From Fallopia convolvulus (lineage: Eukaryota; Streptophyta; Magnoliopsida; Caryophyllales; Polygonaceae), in the NCBI GenBank assembly GCA_964016875.1, contig OZ024718.1, positions 45,051,906 through 45,115,905 on the forward strand: DNA of 64,000 nt, written 5' to 3'. Positions 10,591-21,545 of the stretch are shown in pieces. Within the stretch, counting starts at the first letter, position 1, and each line of letters opens with the position of its first letter. The notes beneath the pieces are model-generated. The model made no database searches, was not told the DNA's origin, and was given only the letters and a program-made list of their open reading frames with translations. The position numbers and the translations under genes are program-made.

Positions 10591-10771
10591 TTGGGCCTCC
10601 CCTGCCTAGAGAGGCTTATTGGGCCTGTCCCTCCTGAACGGCCCGTTAAGCAAGATATGAAGAGCAAGCCCAGAAAAGCTTCACCCCTGCAAACAAAAAA
10701 AAGCTAAGCGTAGAGCCTCGCAAAAAAAGGGCTTCGCGAGATGCCCGCTGTTTTGGTCAATTTCCGACCAG

Positions 10772-10957
10772 TGATGATCACAAATGAACCTTTGGATTTG
10801 TGGGAACGGACTAACCGATAAAACTCAAATTCTATAACCAAAGCAAGTGTTTGTATTCAAGTAGTTGCAGATTACAGTAGATTGATTACAATGTTCTCGC
10901 TCTCCCTTTTTTTTCTAGGCTCATTCCCCTATTAAGTATGGCCTCTGATCTCAACTC

Positions 10958-10992
<35 letters not shown>

Positions 10993-11176
10993 TCCTCTGC
11001 GATCGTGGCCCCATCTCTCCACGTTTCAAGCTCCATCTTCTGGTGGTTGCTCCCGAGCTCCAACTGCCGAATTCCTCACTTCTGGAAGACGATCTTAGCG
11101 ACCTGAATTTCACTGTTGGGCTTGATTGCTGACGAACTGGGCCGGTGGGTTGACGGGTGATTCTTTGGGCCCAACA
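10772..11176 (-). repeat. TAT-2 3' LTR (405 bp)
   Basis: Read on the minus strand it starts TGTTGGGCCCAAAG at 11176 and ends GTGATCATCA at 10772, with canonical TG...CA ends, and is immediately preceded by a purine-rich tract. It contains a run of 31 C (G in the element's sense strand) at 10961-10991. It has no partner LTR in the window, so the boundaries rest on the tips and the PPT. Confidence 0.78.
10961..10991. repeat. 31-base C homopolymer
   Basis: An uninterrupted C run within the TAT-2 3' LTR. The exact length is probably unreliable in any sequencing read. Confidence 0.95.
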
Positions 11177-11190
11177 ATAGCCCCAGAAGA
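11177..11190 (-). other. Polypurine tract of TAT-2
   Basis: On the minus strand CTTCTGGGGCTAT abuts the LTR start TGTTGGG. This is the position where plus-strand DNA synthesis is primed. It is only moderately purine-rich, so the call leans on position. Confidence 0.6.
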
Positions 11191-11447
11191 TATGGATGAA
11201 TTTGAATTCACCAAATCTTCTCGTCTGTTGGCCTACGGGATCCTGGCTATCTCGAGTCTTCCACGTGTAAGGCTCAGATCTCTCTACGCGTCTTGTCTTG
11301 CAGATGAAGGGACGTCGGCCCTCTTTATTTACTGCGCCTCGCGAAGGCAATTCATTATTTCACTGCTTCGTTGATCTGTCCCGAGGTACGAATCTCTTAC
11401 CCTTCTTTCTCTCTCTTTCATTTCCCAGTTTCTTTCTTCCGTTTTCC

Positions 11448-13310
11448 ATGGCTAGGGATAGGGCATCTTCCAGGCATGGCTTCTCGCCGTCTGGTATTCT
11501 CCAAGAGTGTGACAGGGTCCCGAACACGATGTCTTTAGAGGAGATAAACCAAACTCTCTTAGAAGGGGGGTTCCCAGGGGGTGTAGTCGCTCTGTTCCCT
11601 AAGGCCGAGCATTCGGACTGGGTTCGTCCCGGCTGGGTCTGTTTCTTTGAGTTTCCTTTCACCATCTCCTGTCGATTCCCTTTTCCTCCCATCATTCAAG
11701 AGTTTCTGGCACGGTTTAAACTGTCCCCTGCACAGCTCCTCCCTTCTGCCTGGAAAATCCTTTCCTGGGTGAGTCGAATGGCTGAGGTTGCGGGTGTAGA
11801 TTTTACCATTTCCGATCTGCTCCAAGCCTATCACATCACCACGGTAAGGAAGGGGAGGTTTATTCTGCAATCCCGAACTGCTCTTCAGCGTCTTGTTTTA
11901 AACACCAAGGTCAACGCGAAGGGTTGGGCTAGTCGTTTTTTCTTTGTCGAGATCGCGTCTCTGACCCCCGAAAGTCGTCTGTTTTTGCATGACAAGTGGA
12001 ATCCCGCTAGTAAGATTTTTCTATTCTTCCTCCGTGTTGGGCGACGACCTTCTCTTAACGCGTATTTATCCTTTGCTCCCTTGGCTCTGCAGGTATCCCG
12101 GACAACGTCGAGCCACCGAGTGGTTCGGAGAGGGTTTTATCGAGGCTTTTCGGGCTTACCTCCGCGCAAAGGACGTTTGGATCGTCTCTCTCCGAGCCCT
12201 CCGACGAGTCCTCAGGGAACGAAGGCAGCGGTACTTCCTCAGATTCAGGAGACAAGTGTGAAAAGGTTTGCCTTCCCATTGTCAAGATGTCTGCTGTACC
12301 GACTTCAACTAATGCTTCTGGACCTTCCGTAGGTGAGTCCTTTTCCCTGGCTTGTTCTTACATAGTTGTTTTGATGTGGCCTGACTTGCTTTCTGTTTTC
12401 CAGAGACTCGGGCGCGCAGGTCAGGTTCCTCCTTTTCTACTTCGGACTTGATCCTTAAAAAGACTCGTTCTGGCGACTCAAGGCCTCCAGCTGCTCCTAT
12501 AGTCAAGAAAGAATCATCGGACGCCCCTGGGACTTCACGCAAGCGTCCTGCCCGAAGCGATGATGATCCGCTAGACCTCCAAGACGACGCTTCTTCTGAC
12601 TGGCAGTCCCTCCAGCGTTATCGTGATCCCAACTTCAGGAAGTACCCAGCCCCTGTCTCCGCACATGCCATGGCAACTGAGGTAGGCGTGGGAGCCTGGA
12701 AGGTAACTGAACTCTTACTTTGTTTTGATTGACGGTCGTGATGGGCAGCTCTTTTGGGGTTAGACTCTGACTCTTGCTTCTTTCCTGCATGCAGCTTTTT
12801 CAGGAAGTCGGCTTATTCATTGATGAGATAGACAAGGAGTTTGCTGAGCACGAACGGAGGAGGCAGGAGGTCGCCCGGCACCGTGAGGAGATTGACAAGG
12901 CTTGAGCACAATCTGCCACTCGGGCTCAGGCTTTAGCTGCTCAGGAAGAGGCCGCGAGGGCGCGGGTCGCAGAACTGGAGCGGACGATTGCTGCTCAGGA
13001 GGCCAAGATGAAGGATCTGGAGGCGAGAGCTGCTAAGGTGCCCTTCATGGGGAAGGCTGACGCGGAAGATATTGGTGCGTTTTTCAGTATGCTGGCCCGA
13101 CTCGAGACCATCAGGGAGTTTGAGGCAGGGAAGCTGTCCGTCGGGGACGCGGACAAATTTAATGAGCAGTTCTTGGATTCCTTCCCCGGCGGAGTGCCTT
13201 CGGCACGCATTGCGTCTCTGCTAAGCCCCCCGTTAACCGCAGCGGAGCAGCTGAATCTGGAAGGCGGCGAGCAGATGGAGGAGACGGGCGTTTCTGGGAA
13301 CCCTGCATAA
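11448..13310 (+). pseudogene. TAT-2 antisense gene: four exons, putative-gypsy-type domain plus coiled coil
   Basis: It lies opposite to TAT-2 gag-pol. Proposed exons: 11448-12009, 12093-12332, 12404-12702, 12795-13310. Donors are GCTA|GTAAGA, GTAG|GTGAGT and GAAG|GTAACT; acceptors are CTCTGCAG, TTTTCCAG and GCATGCAG. Phases (1, 1, 0) agree at every junction and the joined frame is open except for one TGA at 12903-12905, giving about 538 codons. Exon 1 holds a domain like Pfam Transposase_28 (CRFPFPPIIQEF...LLPSAWKIL). Exons 2-3 are Ser/Pro-rich and probably disordered. Exon 4 is a charged coiled coil (HERRRQEVARHREEI) and then a mixed tail. The single stop suggests recent activity. Its role is unknown; regulation of the sense transcript or nuclear import are only guesses. 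Confidence 0.82.
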
Positions 13311-14290
13311 TGATCTGGTGATTGTGAAGAAGTCTGGCGGCTCAGGCCGTCTGTAAAAATTATCTTTTATTTTCCTGGGGATAATCCGTTAAAAGACAAG
13401 TAGTACCTCATCGGCGTGCCGTTTATCGGGCGTCTGGCGAGGGTTTCATGTTGTGGTGGCGTAGCCACGGATATTTTGTTTATGTTTTGCCCCCCGTCCA
13501 GGGGCGGGGGTTCTTATCTACTGTTGTGTTCTTTGTTTTATCGTATTTTGCTTGTGCTTTGTGCTGGTGTTTTGCGCAGGTGCTTCTCTGCTACGTGTCG
13601 ACTGGTGTCCAAGCAGCCCCTGCAAAAGGCCGAATGTTTTAGGAGATGCATAGCTATGGCTTAGAGGGTGAGGAGATCCTTAACCAGGGTTATGGGTGAC
13701 TCGAGTTTTATTCTTGAGCCCCTGCTGGTAGAAAGGGATCACCTACCTGAAGGCGCGCGAAGGACGGGATCCATCGTTTTCCGCAGTGCCCTGACGGTTA
13801 CTGTCGATGATCTGGCGATTGCTGGCGTAGCTGGCGACGCGGGAGTTTAGTCCTTATTGCCGACTGGCGAGCTTTTGCGAAGCGGCCTCTCAAGGATATT
13901 AGTGGCTGGCGAATCTGCTGGATAGCGGGCGTCTAGGAGATTACTTCCTGTGCCATGTAAACAAGTTTGTAAAAAATGTCGTTTTGTATACAAGCGAAGT
14001 ATCTAGAATTTTGGAAAGCTTTGTTACCGCTTTATTATCTTATTTCTGGTTTCTCTCCCGCTCTTCAGGGTTCTCCTTTCCTGGCGATGACTGCCGAGAG
14101 TAACTCCTTCTGGAGGTTTTCTCTGTTTTGCTTTTTTTTTTCTGTCGTTGCTTTCTTTTTCTGGAGATATGTAATACGCGTATTTGGAATTAAAAACATT
14201 CAATTCGATTGAATCTTCTCGGGAGAGTTTACGGCATAGTTTAGATCTTACTTGGGTTTATTTGGCCGTTCCGGCGACTCGACTGCTCTT
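13311..14290. other. TAT-2 spacer between antisense gene and integrase
   Basis: About 1 kb with no supported coding sequence on either strand. It is the shared 3'-untranslated zone where the sense and antisense transcripts would converge. The two short + frames here show no domain. Confidence 0.5.
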
Positions 14291-15870
14291 CTAGAAGTGG
14301 TACCTCCGTAGATGCGTGGCGTTCCAGCTACGCGGGACGGATTTTCCATCTTTAGACTCTAGTCGGTAGGCTCCCTGTTCGGTGATGCCGACTATCCTGT
14401 AGGGTCCCTCCCACGCGGGGGCGATCTTCCCGGCGTTTATTTCCGCAGTGTTCTGGAATACCTTTCGGAGGACCCATTCGCCGATGGTGAAGGCTCTAAT
14501 CCGCACGTTCTTGTTGTAGCTGCGGGCTACCTGCTGCTGATGTCTAGCCAGGCGTAGCCGTGCTCTTTCTCTTAGTTCTTCCAAGGTATCGAGGTCGGCT
14601 GCCAGCTCGGCTGCGTTCTGATCGGGCGTTTGTAGCCCGTACCGTGCAGTCGGTACGGTGATCTCGGCAGGGATCACTGCCTCGCATCCATACACCAAGG
14701 AGAAGGGTGACTGCCCCGTGGCGGCTTTTGGGGTGGTCCTGTCGGCCCAAAGGACGTAGGGCAATTCGTCGGCCCAGCGTCATTTGGTCTTCATCGGTCG
14801 TTTTTTGAGGTTGTTAATGATAACCTTATTGCTGGATTCTGCTTGTCCGTTGGCCTGTGGATAGCGGGGGGTGGAGGTTACCAGATCGATGTTCCACTTC
14901 CGGCAATAGTCACGGGTTTTTCTTGCGATGAACTGCGACCCGTTGTCGCAGACGATCTCTGAAGGTATCCCGAAGCGGCAAATAACATGCTTCTTGATGA
15001 ACGCCACCACGTGAGATTCCTTAATCTCCTTGTACGCTTCTGCTTCAATCCATTTGGAAAAATAGTCTGTTACTGCTAAGAAGAATACTCGCTGTCCAGA
15101 AGACGGCGGTAGTTTCCCCACGATATCCATCCCCCATCTCATGAAGGGCCACGGGGTCAGCGTCGAGTGCAGGGGCTCTGGCGGCTGGTGAGGAGTGGGA
15201 GCATTCTTCTGGCAGGCTTCGCATTTCTGAGAGTACTCTGCAGCGTCTTGGCGCATGGTAGGCCAGTAGTAGCCCAGGTTGAGGGCTTTGTTCGAGAGGC
15301 TCCGTCCTCCTGAGTGATTTCCGCACTCGCCCTCGTGTAATTCTTTGAGTATTCTGGGCACCTCTGTTTTCGTGAGGCAGCAAAGAGAAGTCCCTACTGC
15401 GGATTGCTTGAACAAGACGCCGTTGTTTGTGCTGTACCGGGTGCCTCTCATCCGGAGCGCTCTTGCCTCTGATTTTTCTGCTGGCAACTGTCCATGATCA
15501 AGCGACTGCAGATAAGGTTTCGTCCAGCACTCCAAATCTTGGGAGGTGCTTGAAGTGCCGACTGTCGGACTGGTGGTGCCGGGTATCCGTGTCTCTTGGG
15601 GGTCTTCATTTCCTGATCCTCCAGGATCTTCCCTGCTGGGCATCTCTGGCTGCTCGAGATCGTCGCTGGCGAGTATCTTCGGGAGATGGTTGTATCCCGA
15701 GATCCCTTCTACTTTGTCTCCGACCGTCGACAATCTATCCTGGGATTCTTGTTCAGACAAATCGCCTTCCCGTTTGATTGCCGGAGCTAGCTCATGGATC
15801 AGTGGAACTGATGTGAATTCTTCGGGATCTAGAGCGGAGGCCAAGTTGGCCAGGGCATCAGCCTGTGCAT
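14291..15870 (-). pseudogene. TAT-2 integrase
   Basis: Integrase inserts the cDNA into the genome. In order from 15870 down: the end of the second RNase H linker, an HHCC zinc-binding module (HEGECGNHS then CEACQKN), the catalytic core with WGMDIVG (first Asp), VCDNGSQF (second Asp) and NGQAESSNK (Glu), then the C-terminal domain from 14764 ending HLRRYHF-stop at 14291. A TAG at about 15871 and a TGA at about 14779 interrupt an otherwise continuous frame. No chromodomain follows, as expected for Tat rather than Del-type elements. Confidence 0.9.
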
Positions 15871-15871
15871 T

Positions 15872-17749
15872 CTATTCTCTGGGGACTTGCTGGATAGCGA
15901 AGCTTTCAAACTCGCGCACGATTTCCTTGACTTTCTCCACGTACGCTGCCATTCTAGCGTCTCTTGTGGTGAAGATTCCCAGGATCTGGTTCACGACCAG
16001 CAACGAATCGCACTTCACTTCTATTTCTTTGACAGTCAAGTCTCTGGCGATCGTTAGCCCCAGTATAAGTGCTTCGTATTTTGACTCGTTATTGGTGGCT
16101 TCGAAGGCGCACCGTACGGCTTGAGCTATCTTGTCCCCCTTGGGTGATTTCAGCACTACCCCAATCCCTACTCCACGGGTATTGGAAGCTCCGTCTGTAT
16201 GCAGAGTCCAGATTCCAGAATATTCTTCCTCCGTCACGAAGGTTTCTTGCTGTCTGGCTTCTTCATCCAACGTAGGGTTGAAATCGGCCACGAAATCTGC
16301 CAGTGCCTGGGCCTTGATTGCCGCCTTTGGCTCGTAAGCGATATCAAAGCCGCTCAAGTGTATCGCCCATTTGGCCATTCGGCCGGTGATTTCTGGCTTC
16401 CTCAATATGGCTTTCAGTGGGTAATTGGTGCGAACCGTTATAGGATGGGATTCGAAATACGGCCTCAACTTTGTGGAAGTCATGACCAGGGCGAGAACCA
16501 ACTTCTCCAAGGGTGAATAGCGCGTTTCTGCCGCGAGTAAGGTGCGGCTGACGTAGTAGACGGGGAGTTGGCTGCCCTGATCTTCGCGCACCAACACACC
16601 GCTAATGGCATTCTCAGTCACCGCAAGATATAAGAGCAGATTCTCACCTTCCTCGGGTTTGGACAGTAGCGTTGGGTTGGATAGATAGTGCTTGAGTTGC
16701 TGGAAAGCTGTCTCGTGGGTTGGAGTCCATTCGAACCTCTTGTTCTTCCGTAGCACATCGTAAAACAGGCGGCACCTGTCGGATGACTTGGATATGAAGC
16801 GGTTTAGGACCGCCACTCTCCCGGTCAATTTCTGCACGTCTTTCACACACTTGGGCGACCGTAAGGCTGCTATGGCTCGAATTTGATCAGGGCTAGCCTC
16901 GATCCCACGCTGGGTGACCATGAACCCGAGGAAGCGGCCTGAAGTTACCCCAAACGCGCACTTGGCTGGGTTCAGTTTCATACGGTATTTGTCCAGGATC
17001 TCAAAGACCTCTTCTAGGAGCCAGACATGGTGCATAGCCTGCTTGGACTTGACGAGCATATCGTCGATGTAGACTTCCATTGTCCTTCCGATGTACTTCT
17101 GGAACATACGGTTGACCAACCGTTGGTAAGTAGCTCCAGCGTTTTTGAGCCCGAAGGGCATTACCTTGTAGCAGTAGGTGCCTTGGCTGGTGATGAAAGA
17201 GGTTTTCTCTTGATCTTCTTGATGCATTTGAATCTGGTTGTAGCCGCTGAAGGCATCCATGAAGGTGAGCATCTCGTGGCCGGCAGTGGCGTCTACCATG
17301 GCGTCAATGTGTGGTAGGGGGAATGAATCTTTCGGGCAAGCCTTGTTAAGGTCCGTGAAATCGATGCAGACTCTCCACTTACCGTTCTTCTTGCTTACCA
17401 CCACGATGTTTGCTAACCATTCTGGGTATCTCACCTCTTTGATTTTCCCCGTCCGTAGTAGGTTCTGTAGCTCCTCATCTACGATCAGGTTCCGTTCGGG
17501 TGCAAACTTTCTTCTTTTCTGTTTGACTGGGGGGTGGCGAGGATCCACATTCAACCGGTGGGTGATAATGGTGGGGTCGATCCCGACCATATCCTCGTGC
17601 GACCAAGCAAAGCTGCTGCTGTGTTTTTTGAGGAAACTAACCAGTTCGGCCTTCTTCACTGGAGACAGGTCCTTCCCAATCCGCACGGTTTTCTCGGGTT
17701 TCTGTTTATCGAGGATGACCTCCTCGATTTTGTCAGCCTCGGGGTCCAC
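15872..17749 (-). CDS. TAT-2 reverse transcriptase, RNase H and archaeal-type RNase H
   Basis: An intact 625-residue frame. RT shows WRVCIDFTDLNKACPKD, FMDAFSGYNQI, VMPFGLKNAGATYQRL and catalytic YIDD (17060-17071), then FLGFM. The first RNase H has LYLAVTENAISGVLVRE and YYVSRTLL. The second starts WTLHTDGAS, continues ATNNESKYEALI and KCDSLLVVNQI. All blocks are in Tat order. The frame is closed upstream by a stop near 17780 from the protease part and downstream by the TAG near 15871, so it is an open segment of a broken polyprotein, not an independent gene. Confidence 0.92.
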   Translation of the reverse strand: MDPEADKIEEVILDKQKPEKTVRIGKDLSPVKKAELVSFLKKHSSSFAWSHEDMVGIDPTIITHRLNVDPRHPPVKQKRRKFAPERNLIVDEELQNLLRTGKIKEVRYPEWLANIVVVSKKNGKWRVCIDFTDLNKACPKDSFPLPHIDAMVDATAGHEMLTFMDAFSGYNQIQMHQEDQEKTSFITSQGTYCYKVMPFGLKNAGATYQRLVNRMFQKYIGRTMEVYIDDMLVKSKQAMHHVWLLEEVFEILDKYRMKLNPAKCAFGVTSGRFLGFMVTQRGIEASPDQIRAIAALRSPKCVKDVQKLTGRVAVLNRFISKSSDRCRLFYDVLRKNKRFEWTPTHETAFQQLKHYLSNPTLLSKPEEGENLLLYLAVTENAISGVLVREDQGSQLPVYYVSRTLLAAETRYSPLEKLVLALVMTSTKLRPYFESHPITVRTNYPLKAILRKPEITGRMAKWAIHLSGFDIAYEPKAAIKAQALADFVADFNPTLDEEARQQETFVTEEEYSGIWTLHTDGASNTRGVGIGVVLKSPKGDKIAQAVRCAFEATNNESKYEALILGLTIARDLTVKEIEVKCDSLLVVNQILGIFTTRDARMAAYVEKVKEIVREFESFAIQQVPRE

Positions 17750-17782
17750 CTTTGGCGCAGGCCCTCTGGCTTCCTGTAATTG

Positions 17783-18910
17783 CTATACGGGGTGGGCGAC
17801 GGTCGCCTTCAAGGCGGACTTGTAACATTCTCTTGCCAGCCTCTGGTCTCCCCTGATTTCCCTCACTCCCCACGGTGTGGGGAATTTGATGGTTTGGTGG
17901 TAGCAAGAAGGGACCGCCTTCATGTCATGGATCCAGGGCCGTCCCATGATGATGTTGTAGCACGACGGGCAATCGAGCACGGAAAATCTGACCTGCAGAT
18001 TGATTCCTTTAGCATAAGTGGGAAGGGTTATTTCTCCCAGGGTATGAGCGATTTCCCCGCTAAATCCCACTAGCGCCACCGATTTTCTAAGGATGTTCTC
18101 CTCTTTTAGTCCCATCTCCTTGAGGGCATCCAATGTGATCATGTTGGTGGAGCTTCCGGTGTCGATGAGGATTCGCCGCATCAGCACGTTTCCTAATGAC
18201 AATGATATGACAAGACAGTCATGGTGGGGTCCCACTAAACCAGCCGAATCTGAGTCACTGAAGGTGATGATATCTCTGGGGCGTCCGTCGGGCCGGCGGA
18301 TGTTTGCTATCAGCGGTCCTTCCAGGTGTCCTCGTGCGTGGCGCTTAGCTGCAGAATAAGTGACCCCACAAATGTCAGATCCGCCGCTGATGACGTTGAC
18401 TACTTTAGCATACTCTAGAGATGACGGGATATCCATGGGCTCGGTTAGATTCTGGCTAGCAGGTATACCGGGAGTAGCGGAGATCTCTGACAGCAGGCCT
18501 CTTGAGTGCAGGTAGGCTAACTCTTTTCTGAGAGCGAAACACTCGTCTGTTTCGTGGCCGTAGTCTTCGTGGAAATCGCACCATTTGGTTTTGTCCCTTT
18601 TGGGATTCGGGTTCTCCGCCTTCTTTGGCCACCTGGTGCGATCTCCAAATTTCTCCAGACCTTTCACGATCTCGGCGTTCCCCAATCCCAAGCCGTACTC
18701 GTGGACCTTCGGCCGATTGGGGGTGTCCTTCTTCCCGCCTGGTTGCCTGATTCCCGCGGCGTGGACTCCGGGCGGCTCGGGCCTGCTCTTCGAATATGGT
18801 TGCCCTCGGCGCTCCCTCCGTTGATCGGAAGAGGCTTTCCTTTCGACCCTGTCGAAGACTGAAGCGGTTCGCGCGGGGATTTCATCTTCCTCGAGCCGAA
18901 TATGCGCCGA
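17783..18910 (-). pseudogene. TAT-2 gag C-terminus and aspartic protease
   Basis: In this frame the end of gag has a zinc-binding Cys-His cluster (CDFHEDYGHETDEC) typical of Tat gag, followed by a Ser/Pro-rich linker and the protease active site LIDTGSS (Asp-Thr-Gly at 18155-18163), and later YNIIMGRPWI. It ends at a TAG near 17780, after which the same frame continues as RT. The upstream gag part is in another frame; the switch is near 18905. Confidence 0.85.
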
Positions 18911-20052
18911 GCCTTTACCTGGACGTCCTCGAAGCTGTGACACGGGTATTTAGTGAGTTCTCTGTAGAGCTCGCTATCGGGTAGCAGACCTCTCCGGAAG
19001 GCTTCTATCGACATGGGCACGTCGCAGAGCGGTATCGCCACCTTCTCCCGGTTGAACCTGTTCAAAAAGGCGCGCAGAGATTCTCCCGACCTTTGGGCCA
19101 CGTGGTACAGGTCATTGGACTGTTTCGTAAGCTTCCTGCTGCTGGCGAATTGCATCCGGAAGGCGTCCACTAAGCCCGCGAAAGATGCTATCCCTCCTCT
19201 GGGGAGGTTGATGAACCAGGTCAAGGCGGCGCCGGATAGCGTGGCACCGAATCCTTTGCACATGATTGCTTCTCGGGATTCTCGCGGTATCGAGCTGGTC
19301 ATCATTTTTTGCTTGAAGATAGCGACGTGCTCGTCCGGGTCGGCAGTCCCGTCGTAGGTAGGGACGGTCGGGACAGTGAACCTCTTCGGTATGTTTACAC
19401 TGGCGATCGGAGCTGCGAACGGGGATTCGTCGTAGCCGTCTGGGGCTTCTTTCTCAAGAGGAGGGGGCACCCCAGGTATCTGTGCAATCTTGTCTTCTAG
19501 CCCTTTGAGTCGATCCTGCATGTATTTATTAAAGAGCACCTCCAGGAAGGGTTCTGCAGGTGATACCTGTCTTCCGGATCCTTCGTTGTATAGGGGGTGG
19601 AAGACTCCCGTGCCTGCGGCTCGGCTCCCGGGCGTCGGACCATGGGGTACTCCGGGGAGGGTGGCTGCCGGGGTGGTTGCGTTCACTGTAGAAGATGGCC
19701 CTCCGACTTGAGAGTCGAAGGTCTCCCCTAGGTTGAGGCGGACAGTGGCTTCTCTGACGGTTCCGATTAGACGAGATCCGCTATGCGATGTCGTGGCCAC
19801 CTGCAGTTGCTCGCGAAGGTTCGCGTTCTCCGTAGTGAGCTGCGAGATGCGATCCATATGGGTCTGGCTACGGTCTTTTTGGTTGACCATGTCCTTCTGG
19901 AGAGCAGATATTTTGGCCGCGAACTCATCTAGGACGTTGCGCAAGTCCAGCGTCTCCTCGGTGTTGCCGTCGCGAGTGCCTCCCTCAGGGCGGACGCTCA
20001 TGCCGCCTTCAATTCCCTCAGCGGTGAGAGAGGTCGGTTGCGAACTTGTCAT
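18900..20052 (-). pseudogene. TAT-2 gag N-terminus and capsid
   Basis: Starts MTSSQPTSL at 20052. A coiled-coil-like N-terminal third (KISALQKDMVNQKD) is followed by the retrotransposon-gag domain (TYDGTADPDEHVAIFKQKM, then GAALTWFINLP and FLNRFNREK). The frame leaves homology near 18905 by an indel. The leader upstream of the start is only ~50 bp before homology ends at 20100, exactly where the PBS should lie. Confidence 0.87.
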
Positions 20053-20100
20053 CTTCTTGAGCGGGAGTGATCTTGCCTTGATCGAGAAAACGAATTGAAG

Positions 20101-20799
20101 TATTTTTGTTAATATGAAGATTTATATATATAATAAGTTTTTGTATTTAAAGTTAAACCATATTATATAAAAATAAAATTTTAAAATATGCATAAAATTA
20201 GGATTAAAATGCATAAAAATATATAAATAATTTTACCACATAATTAATTCGAAGTATAATAATAGGAGTTAAAAGAATGATGTAAGTAGAGAATTTTTTG
20301 TTGGTACCCCTAAGTTTAAGGATATTTATGTTGGTGTTAAAATAATTCTTTTTGTTAGTACTCTTGAGGTTTTGAATGTGGTTGCTCTGTAATTTTGATT
20401 GGAAATAAGTCTTTGTATTACTCGGACATGACAAAAATGGACTCATATGGGTCCGACTCGGGTGAGGCTCGACTCACTAGATGTTAGGAAAGCACCGGAC
20501 AACGGCTTGAAGACAAGATGCATATGAAAAGAGACAAACAACTACTTTAAAAATAGTTCTAATTACCCTTAAAAATTCTAGTAAATGAAAATTGTTTAGA
20601 AATTCAAATCGGGGTGGTTCAGATTTAGGCTTAGGAGTTTTAGGATTCCAATGGTACTAATTTGAGATGATGAACACAATGGCAGATTTAGGTATGATCA
20701 ATTCATATTGAATGAGGCACTAATCAAAAAATCCAAAACCTCCGGTGTATCAATTGAAAAAGAATTAATTTTAAAATTTTAAATGAAATACTAAACTCA
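20101..20799. other. AT-rich sequence, nothing recognised
   Basis: The first 350 bp are very AT-rich (TATATATA runs), followed by about 350 bp of mixed sequence. No coding frame, RNA gene, or terminal repeat was found. Confidence 0.5.
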
Positions 20800-21310
20800 A
20801 ACACCGATAGTGGGAGATGGCCCACCCTAGAACATCTCACGGATGAAGCCCCAAAGGCATGGATCAATTGTGAGAGAAAACAAGGAGGCCCGACGAAATG
20901 AGCCATCTATGAAGACTGCCACAGAGTTGACCTCACGAAACAAGTGGGAGATACGCCAACTCTGAAAATGGGTTAGCGAGCAAAGGATGTCGGAACAAAT
21001 CATCTTGATCTCCTAGGGACAACCCCAATTGTCTTGCACAATGTTGACAAGTTGGAGGTCGTCACCCTCGATCAAAAGATGGGGGATACCACGTTGGGTG
21101 ACCTCAAGAATCCATTGGCCAAGCGCAAAGGTTCCATCCATCAACACGGAAGAGTTGCCCAAGAGCCCACCGTCGAAGTGGACCGGTGAGCCCATGTGGT
21201 CACGAAGAATGAAGCCGAAGGTGGAAACACCATCCGAGTTAACCGCACCATGAAATTTGAGTTTTATGATGTCTTGTGGGGATTTTGCCCAATTGAGATT
21301 AGTTTTATTC
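20800..21310 (-). mobile_element. 3' end of a LINE (RNase H domain), decayed
   Basis: On the minus strand, frames near 21195-21013 give SPVHFDGGLLG, ALGQWILEVTQRGIPHL and IEGDDLQLV, the RNase H that follows RT in plant L1-type LINEs. Decayed C-terminal residues (ISHLFREVNSVA) continue to about 20850. The same domain appears in the + strand LINE at 23690-23900, so both belong to one family. 5'-truncated. Confidence 0.75.
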
Positions 21311-21545
21311 CTTTTTTATGTGGTTATGCTGGCAGATTGCTATGGATCGAGACTTTGTGTATTCAAACTCTCACTTTAATTAAAAGTTAAGCTTGTTTAT
21401 TTGGGCATGTGTGGCTATATTCATACTTGCCAGATAGCCATTTTGTTTTTAAAAAATAAATTTTTGTATTACAAATATAAATTATTATATGAATACATGA
21501 TAATACAGGTTAAAGATGATAATTCATAATTGTAACTCAATAATA
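21311..21545. other. Short intergenic stretch
   Basis: AT-rich; no feature seen. Confidence 0.4.

Larger units (their letters stand above)
928..10771 (+). mobile_element. TAT-1: Tat-lineage Ty3-gypsy element, 3'-truncated, integrase missing
   Basis: Order on the + strand: 5' LTR (928-1799), PBS (1801-1819), gag, protease, RT, RNase H, second (archaeal-type) RNase H ending at 5940, a 43-bp tandem array, then a spliced gene on the opposite strand. The dual RNase H is diagnostic of the Tat clade (Ogre, Retand). A tandem array and antisense ORF downstream of pol fit Retand-like members. No integrase is present, the frames carry stops and shifts, and no 3' LTR is found: the element ends against the LTR tip of TAT-2 at 10771/10772. 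It is dead and would have needed a helper integrase. The 5-bp target site (GTCTG) is seen only on the left. Confidence 0.88.
10772..20100 (-). mobile_element. TAT-2: Tat-lineage Ty3-gypsy element, 5'-truncated
   Basis: On the minus strand, from 20100 down: gag, protease, RT, RNase H, archaeal-type RNase H, integrase, a spliced gene on the opposite (+) strand, PPT and 3' LTR. This is the full Tat order with dual RNase H. It differs from TAT-1 in sequence, has an integrase, and is better preserved: pol has single in-frame stops near 17780, 15871 and 14779, and gag has one frameshift near 18905. Its 5' LTR and PBS are absent; homology stops at 20100, about 50 bp upstream of the gag start. No target-site duplication can be scored because the 5' end is gone. 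Confidence 0.9.
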
